From Actinomycetes bacterium (lineage in GTDB: Bacteria > Actinomycetota > Actinomycetes > Propionibacteriales > Propionibacteriaceae): 63,183 bases of DNA. This document shows positions 24,690 through 32,971 of the stretch, piece by piece (positions within the stretch are counted from its first letter, which is position 1; each line of letters starts with the position of its first letter). The position numbers and the translations under genes were made by a program. The DNA lies in the NCBI GenBank assembly GCA_023393755.1, contig JAEXCA010000252.1, positions 1 to 63,183 on the forward strand, in the 5' to 3' direction. Below the pieces are notes generated by a model, which ran no database searches, was not told the DNA's origin, and saw nothing but the letters and a program-made list of their open reading frames with translations.

Positions 24690-26015
24690 TCACCCGATGC
24701 TGCCGAGTTCGGCGAGCCGGGTGAGATCCAGTGGCCGTTCGAGAGCCACGGCATCGACCACGGCGCGGGTTGCTGCTGCCGCCCTGGCCGGGCCGGTCTG
24801 CGCGGCGCTGCCGACGACTCCCGGTATCGGTCCGATGATGAAGGCGACATCGGTGAAGCCGATATGGGCGACGCCATCGATGGTGACCCGCGTCGCGCCG
24901 GCACGCACAAAGGCCGAGGTGGCGGCGTCGTACGCCGGGTTCGGTTCGGCATCGCCCGCACGCAGGATCACCGTCGGGATGCCTCGACTCAAGATCTGCG
25001 AGGGTGGCATTCCGTCGATGTCGATCGCCCCGGCGACCCGCGGGTCGGTCTCGGCAAGGAGCAGCGCCGCGGCACCGCCCCGGGAGTGGCCGGCCGCCAC
25101 CACCCGGCTGAAGTCCGCGCCGGCCAGCGCCGGAATGCCGGACCGATCGGAACTCAGTTGGTCAAGGAGCGCGGCCAGGTCGTCGGCTCGAGTTCGGGTC
25201 CACTGCTCGGCAAGCCGAGCGCCCTCGGCTTCGTCGCCGGTTGCGACGAGTTCACTACGCGCAATGGTTCCGTCGGCAGTCCGGACGGCAGCCGCGTCGT
25301 ACGGATGATCAAGCGCGATCACAACGACGCCGTGGCTGGCGAGTTCCGTCGCCCAGGACGCCGCGAGCCACCGACTGCTCTCCAGGCCCGGAGAGAAGAG
25401 AACCACCGGAAAGCCGCCGTCCAGGGCTGGGGCATCGGCTGCCGCGTGACCCTTCGCCGCGCGCAGCTGCTGGAGCACCCAGCTGGGTAGTCCGTACTGA
25501 CTCGCGAGGCCATCGACCGTGGTCGCGGCCTCGTCGGCGATCAGCGGGGCAGGATCGGCGCCGGTGTCGGCCGACGGGTACCAGATCGTCATCGGCAGCG
25601 ACCGGACGGTGCCGTCCGGGCCACCACCGCGGGCGTTGCGGGAGGCGTCGGTGCGGAGATCGGATGCCACGCCGACGGCGAAGGTGCCCGTCGGTTGCGG
25701 GATGGAGGCAGGCGGGAGGACCCACGACGCCGCGCCGATGCCCAGGGCGGCCACGAGGGCACCCGCACCGACAACTCTGCGTGGAGCCGCGCCGCGTCGC
25801 CGGCCGGCCCAGGCGGCGACCGGGAGGAGGACCACGGCCAGGAGGGCCAGCGCGACCAGCTGCCAGCGGGCCCCTTCGAGGGCGAAGCCGAGCACCAGGA
25901 AGCTGGCCGCGATCGCAGCCGAGGTGAGCAGCAGGGTCCTGCTGGTCCGTGGCTGGGCTGCCGCGACGATGGCGAACGCCGCCGCGGCGACAGCCAGCAG
26001 GTCAATCCATGGCAT
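24690..26015 (-). CDS. Membrane-anchored alpha/beta-hydrolase, PAF-acetylhydrolase-like
   Basis: A 441-residue protein. Three or four N-terminal hydrophobic helices (about 1-100) are followed by an alpha/beta-hydrolase domain at about 105-430. The nucleophile elbow is AAGHSRGGAAA at about residue 310; DIDG and VAHIGF probably supply the acid and the His. The fold and the MTIWYP opening resemble platelet-activating factor acetylhydrolase and PET-hydrolase-type esterases. A lipid or ester substrate at the membrane face is likely, but unproven. GGAG lies nine bases before ATG 26015. It is divergent from the HTH regulator at 26145. Confidence 0.82.
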   Translation of the reverse strand: MPWIDLLAVAAAAFAIVAAAQPRTSRTLLLTSAAIAASFLVLGFALEGARWQLVALALLAVVLLPVAAWAGRRRGAAPRRVVGAGALVAALGIGAASWVLPPASIPQPTGTFAVGVASDLRTDASRNARGGGPDGTVRSLPMTIWYPSADTGADPAPLIADEAATTVDGLASQYGLPSWVLQQLRAAKGHAAADAPALDGGFPVVLFSPGLESSRWLAASWATELASHGVVVIALDHPYDAAAVRTADGTIARSELVATGDEAEGARLAEQWTRTRADDLAALLDQLSSDRSGIPALAGADFSRVVAAGHSRGGAAALLLAETDPRVAGAIDIDGMPPSQILSRGIPTVILRAGDAEPNPAYDAATSAFVRAGATRVTIDGVAHIGFTDVAFIIGPIPGVVGSAAQTGPARAAAATRAVVDAVALERPLDLTRLAELGSIG

Positions 26016-26109
26016 GGGTACTCCAATCCCGTTGTGGGCAGCCGGCCTGGATCGGCGCCGTCCCTTCACCCAACCCCCACGCTTGGCAGAAAGCAGCCAT
26101 CGTTGGGCA

Positions 26110-26139
26110 TTGACACGGCAGCTTCATGCCACCAAGAAT
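26110..26139 (+). promoter_or_regulatory. Promoter of the HTH regulator gene
   Basis: TTGACA (26110-26115), an 18-bp spacer, then AAGAAT (26134-26139); the ATG at 26145 is five bases further on, so the message is probably leaderless or nearly so. Confidence 0.45.
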
Positions 26140-26144
26140 GAGGG

Positions 26145-27110
26145 ATGCCCTCGCGTGAAGTCCCCGGGATCCAGCCGCTGCTGCACCGTGTGCTCACTGC
26201 GCGGCCGGAGAGCCGGCAGGAGTTCGCGGACGTCTCGGAAGCGATCGGCTGGGATGCCGACGATGCCTTCGGGGTGCTGCACGAGCTCGGCGTGGTGGAG
26301 CTCGGCGGCGACGCCATCCGCATCGTCGATCCGGTGCGCGTGCTGTCGCAGACCGCAGCCGAAGCGCTGAGCAATGCGAGGGGAGCGTTCGAGGAGGCAC
26401 AGCAGACCCTCGGCCTCCTGTCGAAAGTCAAGGCGACCGCCGCCGAGAGCGCCCCCGGTGCCGACATGATCGGCGCCGTCATTCGCGATCACGACCAGGT
26501 ATGGGAGGGGTGGTGGGAGAACCACTCGAAGACCACCCCGGTGAACCCCGGCGTCGTCATGCCCGACGTCGTGATGCTGAAGAACCAGGTGCTCGCCGAC
26601 TTCGACCGGGTGGCTGCCGACTTCGTCGCCCACAACTACCACATGCGGGTGATCCTCGATGTCGGCGAGTGTGTCGACGATGCCGGCCGGGTGCCGGAGT
26701 GGCTGCAGACCCTGATCGCCGCCGGCGTCGAAGTGCGCAGGATGTCCGACCCGCCGAGCTGGTTCTACGTCGACGACGGTGTGATCGGCGGCGTTCCGCT
26801 CACCTGGGGGCAAGGGAACCCGGCCGGCATGGTGGTGCTCAACCCGTCGCCTCTGCTCACGGTGGCCGCGGCGTACTACGAGACGCTGTGGCAGCGAGCG
26901 GTTCCAGTTCGCCCCGGTAACGAACCGGCATGGCAGCCGGTGCTCCGCCTCCTCGAAACCGGAAGCAACGACCAGGAGATAGCGGACGCCCTGGGCATCG
27001 GCCTTCGGACGGTGCGTCGCCGGATCGCCGAAGCGATGGACGAACTCGGCGCGACAACACGTTTCGAGCTCGGCATCTGCTGGGCCGAGCGCCGCCAGCA
27101 CCTGAGGTAG
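26145..27110 (+). CDS. TrmB-like/LuxR-type helix-turn-helix transcriptional regulator
   Basis: A 321-residue regulator. The N-terminal 70 residues look like a TrmB/winged-helix domain. A central sensor-like region has AHNYHMRVILD, which resembles the phospholipase-D-like part of TrmB-type proteins. A C-terminal LuxR-type HTH covers about 255-320 (LETGSNDQEIADALGIGLRTVRRRI). This domain order is common in actinobacterial orphan regulators. The target may be the divergent hydrolase gene across the 129-bp gap, but no palindrome there is convincing. Confidence 0.8.
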   Translation: MPSREVPGIQPLLHRVLTARPESRQEFADVSEAIGWDADDAFGVLHELGVVELGGDAIRIVDPVRVLSQTAAEALSNARGAFEEAQQTLGLLSKVKATAAESAPGADMIGAVIRDHDQVWEGWWENHSKTTPVNPGVVMPDVVMLKNQVLADFDRVAADFVAHNYHMRVILDVGECVDDAGRVPEWLQTLIAAGVEVRRMSDPPSWFYVDDGVIGGVPLTWGQGNPAGMVVLNPSPLLTVAAAYYETLWQRAVPVRPGNEPAWQPVLRLLETGSNDQEIADALGIGLRTVRRRIAEAMDELGATTRFELGICWAERRQHLR

Positions 27111-27126
27111 CCCTGCCGTAGCCAAG

Positions 27127-27690
27127 CTACTTCCAGTCACTCGGCAGCTTCTCCCTGGCCGATACCAGGCGGGACGACTCGGCCCACTGGTGCACCCACT
27201 CCGGGATCTCGTCCGGAAGCGTGCCGAGCTTGTTGTGAAGCTCGTCCATCGTGACGACGCCGCCGGACCGCTTCACGAACCGGGTACGAGTGATCAACTG
27301 CATGTAGATCTCTCCCCCACTGACGAACCGCTGCTCCATGAGGACGGCGCGATCGTCGGTCCCGATCATGCGGGTCTGCAGCTCGAAGCGCTGCCCAAGC
27401 ACCAGCGACTTCCGGAAGGTCGCGCTCGCCTGCGACAGCAGCGGGATCCAGCCCAGTTGCTGGGTGCGGGCGAAAACGCCGATCCGCACCACGAGATCCC
27501 AGCGGCCAAGGTCGGCCAGCGAGAGATACCGACCGTTGTTCATGTGCCGCAGGATGTCGATGTCGGTCGGCAATGTGGTCAGTCTGATCACCGAGACACT
27601 GGTCAGCGGCACACGGCCGTCCCGCCACAGGCCCCACATCGCGCGCAAGTAGACAAGGAGCGTTCGCCAGATCAGATTCATTGCAGTCAC
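27127..27690 (-). CDS. Acyl-CoA thioesterase-like hot-dog protein (THEM6-like)
   Basis: A 187-residue protein with an N-terminal hydrophobic stretch and a hot-dog fold. The signature DILRHMNNGRYLSLADLGRWDL places it in the 4HBT/THEM6-like branch, whose members hydrolyse acyl-CoA or act on acyl groups. The start is either GTG 27690, after GGAAGAAGG, or ATG 27681; I use the GTG. It is divergent from a TetR gene and two ATAC-N6-GTAT palindromes cover its promoter, so repression by that TetR is likely. Confidence 0.82.
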   Translation of the reverse strand: MTAMNLIWRTLLVYLRAMWGLWRDGRVPLTSVSVIRLTTLPTDIDILRHMNNGRYLSLADLGRWDLVVRIGVFARTQQLGWIPLLSQASATFRKSLVLGQRFELQTRMIGTDDRAVLMEQRFVSGGEIYMQLITRTRFVKRSGGVVTMDELHNKLGTLPDEIPEWVHQWAESSRLVSAREKLPSDWK

Positions 27691-27707
27691 ACCCTTCTTC
27701 CTAAACC

Positions 27708-27745
27708 ATACGCACCCGTATCGTCAGAACTATACGGCACAGTAT
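27708..27745. promoter_or_regulatory. Two ATAC-N6-GTAT palindromes, probable TetR operators
   Basis: ATAC-GCACCC-GTAT (27708-27721) and ATAC-GGCACA-GTAT (27732-27745) are 24 bp apart centre to centre. A TATAGT -10 box for the thioesterase gene (minus strand, 27734-27729) overlaps the second site. The TetR gene's TAGGGT box is about 65 bp further right. Confidence 0.7.
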
Positions 27746-27809
27746 GGTATTGGTCCACCGGTCGCCCGCCGCGCTGGCGTCGCAGCCAGCGCATGAGCGT
27801 GACCTCGGT

Positions 27810-27815
27810 TAGGGT
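27810..27815 (+). promoter_or_regulatory. -10 box for leaderless TetR transcript
   Basis: TAGGGT is followed by six bases and then ATG 27822; there is no ribosome binding site. Confidence 0.5.
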
Positions 27816-27821
27816 TTGGCC

Positions 27822-28373
27822 ATGGCAAGACTGACCCGTGACGACTGGGTTGCTGCGGCGTACGAACGATTCACCGAGCAGGGTGTGGATGCGATCGCCG
27901 TAGAACCCGTTGCTCGCGCGGTCGGGGCGACGAAGGGGTCGTTCTACTGGCACTTCGCCGATCGTGCCGCGCTCGTGGACGCGGTGCTCGACAGGTGGGA
28001 GGACCTGCAGACCGAAGCGCTCATCGCCGAGGCCGAACGGGCGCTGGGGCCGAGGGAGAAGCTCGAGCAGCTCGTGTGGACCGTCACGGCCCAGACCCCG
28101 CAGCGGGGTGGTGAGGCGACCCTCTACACGGCGGCTGCGCGGAACGGGGTCGCGGACCGGGTTGCTCGGGTCACCGAGCGCCGAGTCTCGTACATCGCGG
28201 GTCTTCTCGCGGCGCTGGGGCTCGGCCAGGACGAGTCACGCAACCGGGCGATCACATTGACCGCCTCCGTCGTGGGGTACCAGCAACTGGTCACGACCGG
28301 TTGGGATCCAGGGGTTGACTCAGTCGAGCGGACGGCGGCTTCACTGCTTGAGATGGCGCTCGGGCGCGCCTGA
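27822..28373 (+). CDS. TetR/AcrR family transcriptional regulator
   Basis: A 183-residue one-component repressor. The N-terminal HTH (about 10-50) includes VEPVARAVGATKGSFYWHFADRAALV, the typical TetR recognition helix and YxHF motif. The C-terminal part is a helical ligand-binding domain with no recognisable ligand. It is divergent from the thioesterase-like gene with which it shares a 131-bp promoter region; the obvious target is that pair. The start is supported by the leaderless -10 box. Confidence 0.92.
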   Translation: MARLTRDDWVAAAYERFTEQGVDAIAVEPVARAVGATKGSFYWHFADRAALVDAVLDRWEDLQTEALIAEAERALGPREKLEQLVWTVTAQTPQRGGEATLYTAAARNGVADRVARVTERRVSYIAGLLAALGLGQDESRNRAITLTASVVGYQQLVTTGWDPGVDSVERTAASLLEMALGRA

Positions 28374-28407
28374 CAGCCGTCGGCGGTTCGCTGGGCGAGC
28401 GTACGGC

Positions 28408-29178
28408 TCAGTGGGTCCCGACCAGCGCGTCGCGCACGGTCGGCCAGATCCCCGTCTCCATCACGGCGATCAATCGGCGCCCGACCACACCCGGACGGAA
28501 GTCCTCGCCGTCCTCGTTGGACACCCGGCCGCCGAACTCGGTCACCATCAACCCGCCGGGCAGATGGTCCCAGGGGAACATCGAGCGGTAGGTGAGGAAG
28601 TCGACCTCGCCGGCGATCAGCTTGGGGTAGTCGATGCCGCAGGAGCCCCAGGAGCGCCGGACCTCCACCCGGGCCGCGTCCTCGCCCCGCAACGGCACGT
28701 AGGTGGCGCCGAGCGGCAGTTCACGGTTCACCGGCTCCCGCCGGACCGGCTCCCCGTTGCAGGTCACCCCGGCGCCCCGCTCGGCGATGTACATCCGGTC
28801 GTGCTGAGGCTGCCAGATCCAGCCCCGCACCGTCTCTCCCCGGCGGACCTCGGCCAGCATCACCGCGAAGTCCGCCGAGCCGCGGGAGAAGTTCCTCGTC
28901 CCGTCGACCGGGTCGATCACCCAGGCCCGGTCGGCCGTCGGCAGTGCATCCAGCCGGGACGGCTCGCCGAAGACCCCCTCCTCCCCCACCACCAGCGCGC
29001 CCGGATCGGCGGCGGAGAGGATCCTGACCAGTTCCTGCTCGGCCTCCCGGTCCGCGACCGTCACCAGGTCGCCCGGCTTCTTCTCCTCGATCTCGCCCTC
29101 GGAGAGCGCGCCGAAGCGGGGCAGGATGAGCCGCTGCGCCACGTCCCGCAACTGCTCCGCCACCCATTCGGTCCGCAC
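28408..29178 (-). CDS. Inositol monophosphatase-family phosphatase
   Basis: A 256-residue Mg2+-dependent, Li+-sensitive-type phosphatase. GEE (65-67) and IDPVDGTRNF (88-97) provide the first metal ligands; SMFPWDHLPGGLMVTEFGG, with WD, closes the site near 205-222. Substrates in the family include inositol-1-phosphate, histidinol-phosphate and 3'-phosphoadenosine phosphates; the specificity is not clear here. The GTG start is one base after the DUF3097 stop codon, so the two are co-transcribed. Confidence 0.88.
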   Translation of the reverse strand: MRTEWVAEQLRDVAQRLILPRFGALSEGEIEEKKPGDLVTVADREAEQELVRILSAADPGALVVGEEGVFGEPSRLDALPTADRAWVIDPVDGTRNFSRGSADFAVMLAEVRRGETVRGWIWQPQHDRMYIAERGAGVTCNGEPVRREPVNRELPLGATYVPLRGEDAARVEVRRSWGSCGIDYPKLIAGEVDFLTYRSMFPWDHLPGGLMVTEFGGRVSNEDGEDFRPGVVGRRLIAVMETGIWPTVRDALVGTH

Positions 29179-29179
29179 G

Positions 29180-30013
29180 TCACCGCTCCAGTTCGCCGGC
29201 GGTCACGAAGTCGATCAGCCGTTCCACCTCGCGGGGCAGCGCCGGATCCAGGTCACGCCAGGAGCCCACCCGACCCAGCAGCCACTGCCAGGTGGCGGCG
29301 ATGTCGGCCTGGTCGCGGGCCGGACGCCCCAGGGCACGGCTCAGCCCGGTCTTGTAGTCCTGCCCGCGCGGCACCTCCGGCCAGGCGGCCAGCCCCGCCC
29401 GCTCGGGCCTGATCGCCGACCAGATGTCGATGAACGGGTGCCCGGTCACCAGGACGTGCTCGCCGCGCACCTGCTCGACGATCCGGGTCTCCTTGCTGCC
29501 GGTCACCAGGTGGTCGACCAGCACGCCCAACCGCCGGCCCGGCCCGGGCTGGAACTCCGCCACGATGCCGGGCAGGTCGTCGATCCCGCCGAGATACTCG
29601 ACCACCACGCCCTCGACCCGCAGGTCGTCCCCCCAGATCCGTTCCACCAGTTCGGCGTCGTGCCGGCCCTCGACGTAGATCCGGGAGGCGCGGGCGACCC
29701 TGGCGGGCGCGGCCGCCGCGATCCGCGAGCCGGACGCAGTGTGCGTCGGCGCGGCCGGACGGGAGCGCTGCGGCGGGATCAGCTTGACCGGCCTGCCGTC
29801 CACCCAGAAGCCGGGACCGAAGGGGAAGCTGCGCCGGACGCCCTTGCGGTCCTCCAGCACGACCAGCCCGTTCTCCCAGCGCACCACCGCGCCCACGAAC
29901 CCCGAGGTGGGTTCCTCGACCACCAGACCAGGCTCGACCGGGGTCTCGACCGACACCGGTCGGTTCGCCCGTTGCCAGCCGGGCGTCAGGACATCGCGGG
30001 GGTAGCGGCTCAC
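29180..30013 (-). CDS. DUF3097 family protein
   Basis: A 277-residue soluble protein. GLVVEEPTSGFVGAVVRWENG at the start and IYVEGRHDAELVERIWGDDLR plus LGVLVDHLVTGSKETRI in the middle are typical of DUF3097, an actinobacterial family without a known role; the central part recalls Toprim-like acidic motifs (VEGRHDAE, LVDH), which is suggestive only. GTG 30013 is chosen because TAGGGT lies seven bases upstream (leaderless). Confidence 0.85.
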   Translation of the reverse strand: MSRYPRDVLTPGWQRANRPVSVETPVEPGLVVEEPTSGFVGAVVRWENGLVVLEDRKGVRRSFPFGPGFWVDGRPVKLIPPQRSRPAAPTHTASGSRIAAAAPARVARASRIYVEGRHDAELVERIWGDDLRVEGVVVEYLGGIDDLPGIVAEFQPGPGRRLGVLVDHLVTGSKETRIVEQVRGEHVLVTGHPFIDIWSAIRPERAGLAAWPEVPRGQDYKTGLSRALGRPARDQADIAATWQWLLGRVGSWRDLDPALPREVERLIDFVTAGELER

Positions 30014-30020
30014 GGCAGTC

Positions 30021-30026
30021 ACCCTA
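30021..30026 (-). promoter_or_regulatory. -10 box for leaderless DUF3097 transcript
   Basis: On the minus strand TAGGGT is followed by seven bases and GTG 30013. Confidence 0.5.
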
Positions 30027-30077
30027 GATCGGACGCAACCGGGGTCGGCTCGGATGGTCGCTGATGAGACTGCGGCG

Positions 30078-30083
30078 TAGGCT
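30078..30083 (+). promoter_or_regulatory. -10 box for leaderless quinone oxidoreductase transcript
   Basis: TAGGCT is followed by six bases and ATG 30090, with no ribosome binding site. It is back-to-back with the DUF3097 promoter. Confidence 0.5.
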
Positions 30084-30089
30084 CGCCCC

Positions 30090-31073
30090 ATGCGTGCTGT
30101 GGTGGCCCGGGAGCCGGGCGGAGCGGAAGTCCTCGACTACGTTGACCTGCCCGATCCCGAGGCCGGTCCCGGGCAACTGCTGGTCCGGGTCGCGGCGGCC
30201 GGGGTCAACTTCATCGACACCTACCGGCGCTCGGGGGTCTACCCGATGGCCTTCCCCCACGTGGTCGGCTCCGAGGGGGCCGGCGAGGTGGTGGCCGTGG
30301 GGAAGGACGTGGCCGGCTTCGCGGTCGGCGACCGGGTCAGCTGGGACAACGCGCCGGGCTCCTACGCCGAACTCGTGGCCGTCGGGGCGTCCAACGCGGT
30401 ACGGCTACCGGACGGCGTCGATCCGGTGACCGCGGCCGCGCTGCCGCTGCAGGGCATGACCGCGCACTACCTGGTCAGTTCCACCTTCGAGATCCGGCCG
30501 GGCCACGACCTGCTGCTGCACGCCGGGGCCGGCGGAGTCGGCCTGCTGGCCACTCAACTGGCCACCGCCCGCGGCGGCCGGGTGATCACCACCGTCGGTT
30601 CGGCGGAGAAGGCCGAGCTCTCGCGGACGGCGGGCGCGGCCGAGGTGATCGACTACTCGCGACTGACCGACCTGACCGCGGAACTGCCCCCGCTGATCCG
30701 CGAGCTGACCGGCGGCGCCGGCGTCCACGTGGTCTACGACGGGGTCGGACGCGCCACCTTCGACGCCTCGCTGGCCTCGCTGCGCCGCCGCGGGACGCTG
30801 GTGCTGTTCGGGGGCGCCTCCGGACAGGTGCCGCCGTTCGACCTGCAGCGGCTCAACGCCGGCGGATCGCTGTACGTCACCCGTCCCACCCTGGCGCACT
30901 ACACCGCGACCCGGGACGAGATCGAGTGGCGGATGGGCGAGCTGCTGGACGCGGTGCTGGCCGGCACGCTCAGCCTGAGGATCGGCGCCCGCCTCCCGTT
31001 GGCCGAGGCCGCCGAGGCACACCGTGCCCTGGAGGGCCGCCGGACCACCGGCAAGGTGCTGCTGCTCCCCTGA
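30090..31073 (+). CDS. Zinc-free medium-chain reductase, NADPH:quinone oxidoreductase type
   Basis: A 327-residue MDR-superfamily enzyme. GVNFIDTYRRSGVYP and the VVGSEGAGEVVAVG segment mark the quinone-oxidoreductase (QOR) branch, and the zinc ligands of alcohol dehydrogenases are missing. The Rossmann motif HAGAGGVGLLATQLA is at about 147-161. It would reduce quinones or reactive carbonyls with NADPH. It is convergent with the sugar ABC permease gene, 7 bp apart. Confidence 0.9.
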   Translation: MRAVVAREPGGAEVLDYVDLPDPEAGPGQLLVRVAAAGVNFIDTYRRSGVYPMAFPHVVGSEGAGEVVAVGKDVAGFAVGDRVSWDNAPGSYAELVAVGASNAVRLPDGVDPVTAAALPLQGMTAHYLVSSTFEIRPGHDLLLHAGAGGVGLLATQLATARGGRVITTVGSAEKAELSRTAGAAEVIDYSRLTDLTAELPPLIRELTGGAGVHVVYDGVGRATFDASLASLRRRGTLVLFGGASGQVPPFDLQRLNAGGSLYVTRPTLAHYTATRDEIEWRMGELLDAVLAGTLSLRIGARLPLAEAAEAHRALEGRRTTGKVLLLP

Positions 31074-31080
31074 CGCGGGC

Positions 31081-31971
31081 TCAGCCCTTCAGCGCGCCGC
31101 TGGTCATGCCCTCCACGATCTGCCGGTTGAAGAAGATGTACATGATCAGCGGCGGGATCGTGATCAGGAAGATGTTCATGAAGAGCAGGTTCCACTGATT
31201 CGAGGTCTGGCTCTGGAAGTTGTACAGCGTCAGCTGGACCGTCACGTTCGCGTCGCCGGGCAGGAAGTACAGCGGACCGGTGAAGTCGTTGAACACCGCC
31301 ACGGCCTGCACCACGATCACGGTGACGATGACCGGCTTGAGCAGGGGCAGCACGACCGAGAAGAACAGCCGCAACGGCCCGGCGCCGTCGATCGTCGCCG
31401 CCTCGTCCAGCTCACGGGGCACCGAGGCCACGAAGGCCCGGAACAGCAGGATGCAGAACGAGAGCCCGAAGGTGGCCTCGACCAGGATCATCCCCGGCAT
31501 GGTCTTGAACAGCCCGATGCTCTGCAGCAGCCAGACGGTGGGGACGACCGCCGGCGGCACGATCAGGCCGGCCAGCACGAAGAAGTTGATCACTCCGTTC
31601 CACCGGGACCGGCGACGGGCCAGGACGTACCCCGCGGCCGCGGCCACCAGCACCATCACGGTCACGCTGGCGACGGTCAGGATGGTGGAGTTCACGAACG
31701 CCCGCAGCACCATGTAGTTGCGGGTCTCGAACACCGTCAGCATGTTGTCGAGGAAGTGCCACTCGGTGGGCAGGGAGAACTTGAACTGGGACGACTCCGG
31801 CGCGTTCTTCGACGCCTGCAGGATGATGAAGGCGAACGGGACCAGGAAGATCACGATCGACACCAGGATGGCGACAATCCCGCCCAGGTACCGGTGGACG
31901 AACCGGCGCCAGGTCAACGGCTTGCGCGGCGGCTTCATGGCGGCTGGACGGCTCTCGGCGACGGCGCTCAC
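31081..31971 (-). CDS. Carbohydrate ABC transporter permease, MalG type
   Basis: A 296-residue inner-membrane permease with six helices. The EAA loop that contacts the ATPase is ELDEAATIDGAGPLRLFFSVVLP. The GTG start overlaps the stop of the MalF-type gene (GTGA). It works with the partner permease and the solute-binding lipoprotein. No ATPase gene is in the cluster, so a shared MsiK/MalK-like ATPase encoded elsewhere is likely, as is common in actinobacteria. Confidence 0.93.
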   Translation of the reverse strand: MSAVAESRPAAMKPPRKPLTWRRFVHRYLGGIVAILVSIVIFLVPFAFIILQASKNAPESSQFKFSLPTEWHFLDNMLTVFETRNYMVLRAFVNSTILTVASVTVMVLVAAAAGYVLARRRSRWNGVINFFVLAGLIVPPAVVPTVWLLQSIGLFKTMPGMILVEATFGLSFCILLFRAFVASVPRELDEAATIDGAGPLRLFFSVVLPLLKPVIVTVIVVQAVAVFNDFTGPLYFLPGDANVTVQLTLYNFQSQTSNQWNLLFMNIFLITIPPLIMYIFFNRQIVEGMTSGALKG

Positions 31972-32885
31972 TGTTCCACCTGCCTGGAGTTCAGGAACAT
32001 GCTGATCGGGACGATGATCGCGGTGACCACCAGGAACAGCACGACGTTGCCCGCGGTCGACAGGCCGTAGAAGCCGGCCTGGTACTGCTTGTAGATCACC
32101 GAGGCGATGACGTCGCTGGTGAACCCCGGGCCGCCTCTGGTCATGGCCCAGATGAGTTCGAAGGATCGCAGGCCGCCGATCAGCGAGAGCAGGATGACCG
32201 TCGCCGTGGCGGGCCTGACCAGGGGAAGGGTGATGTTCCAGAAGTTCTGCACCGCGCTCGCGCCGTCCACCCGGGCGGCCTCGTAGTACTCCTGCGGGAT
32301 CCCGACCAGACCGGCGATGTAGATCAGGGTGGCGATGCCCAGGCCTTTCCAGACATCGACCAGGATGATCGAGAACAGCACCCACTGCGGGTCGGTGAGC
32401 CAGGCTGGACCCTCGATGCCGAAGACCGCCAGCGCGTTGTTGATCAGTCCGTCGAACGGGTTCATCAGCACCTTGAAGGTGATGCCGACACCGATCGTGG
32501 AGACCAGCACCGGGAAGAACAGCACCGAACGCAGGTAGTTGCGGGCCAGGATCTGCGAGGTGAGCAGCACTCCCAGCAGCAGCCCGATCACCACCTTCAG
32601 CCCCGAGGTGGCGAAGCCGTAGATGAAGGTGTTGATGAAGCCCTGCATCAGCATCGGCTCGCTGAAGAACATCTGGAAGTTCTCCAGGCCGATGAACTCG
32701 GTGTCGGTGAGCGTCCACCTGGTGAGACTGAAGTAGAAGGACGCGAAGGTCGGGACGGCGAACAGGATGATGTAGAGCGCCGCCGCCGGCAGGTAGAACC
32801 AGGTCGGGTAGGCGCTCTTGCGCTTCGCCCGTCCGCGCCTGGAATCGTTGCTCATCGACGGTGCTGTCGCTGCCGTGGTGGTCAT
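31968..32885 (-). CDS. Carbohydrate ABC transporter permease, MalF type
   Basis: A 305-residue permease with six helices; the EAA loop is EYYEAARVDGASAVQNFWNITLPL. The N-terminal SRRGRAKRKSAYPTW is basic and cytosolic. It is separated from the upstream solute-binding protein gene by 86 bp that contain a strong hairpin. Rhamnosides or oligosaccharides from pectin are the likely cargo, inferred from the divergent GH78 gene. Confidence 0.93.
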   Translation of the reverse strand: MTTTAATAPSMSNDSRRGRAKRKSAYPTWFYLPAAALYIILFAVPTFASFYFSLTRWTLTDTEFIGLENFQMFFSEPMLMQGFINTFIYGFATSGLKVVIGLLLGVLLTSQILARNYLRSVLFFPVLVSTIGVGITFKVLMNPFDGLINNALAVFGIEGPAWLTDPQWVLFSIILVDVWKGLGIATLIYIAGLVGIPQEYYEAARVDGASAVQNFWNITLPLVRPATATVILLSLIGGLRSFELIWAMTRGGPGFTSDVIASVIYKQYQAGFYGLSTAGNVVLFLVVTAIIVPISMFLNSRQVEQ

Positions 32886-32905
32886 CCAATCCCCTTCGAT
32901 TGTGC

Positions 32906-32943
32906 GCGGAAGGGGCCGGGTCGTGGAACCCGACCCCTTCCGC
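32906..32943 (-). other. Intercistronic hairpin between binding-protein and permease genes
   Basis: GCGGAAGGGG (32906-32915) pairs perfectly over 10 bp with CCCCTTCCGC (32934-32943), with more GGGT/ACCC pairing inside. There is no T-run. In sugar ABC operons such stems stabilise the binding-protein mRNA or reduce read-through so that the binding protein is made in excess. Confidence 0.65.
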
Positions 32944-32971
32944 TCAATGGACCATCGTCAAGCTGTTCGGC

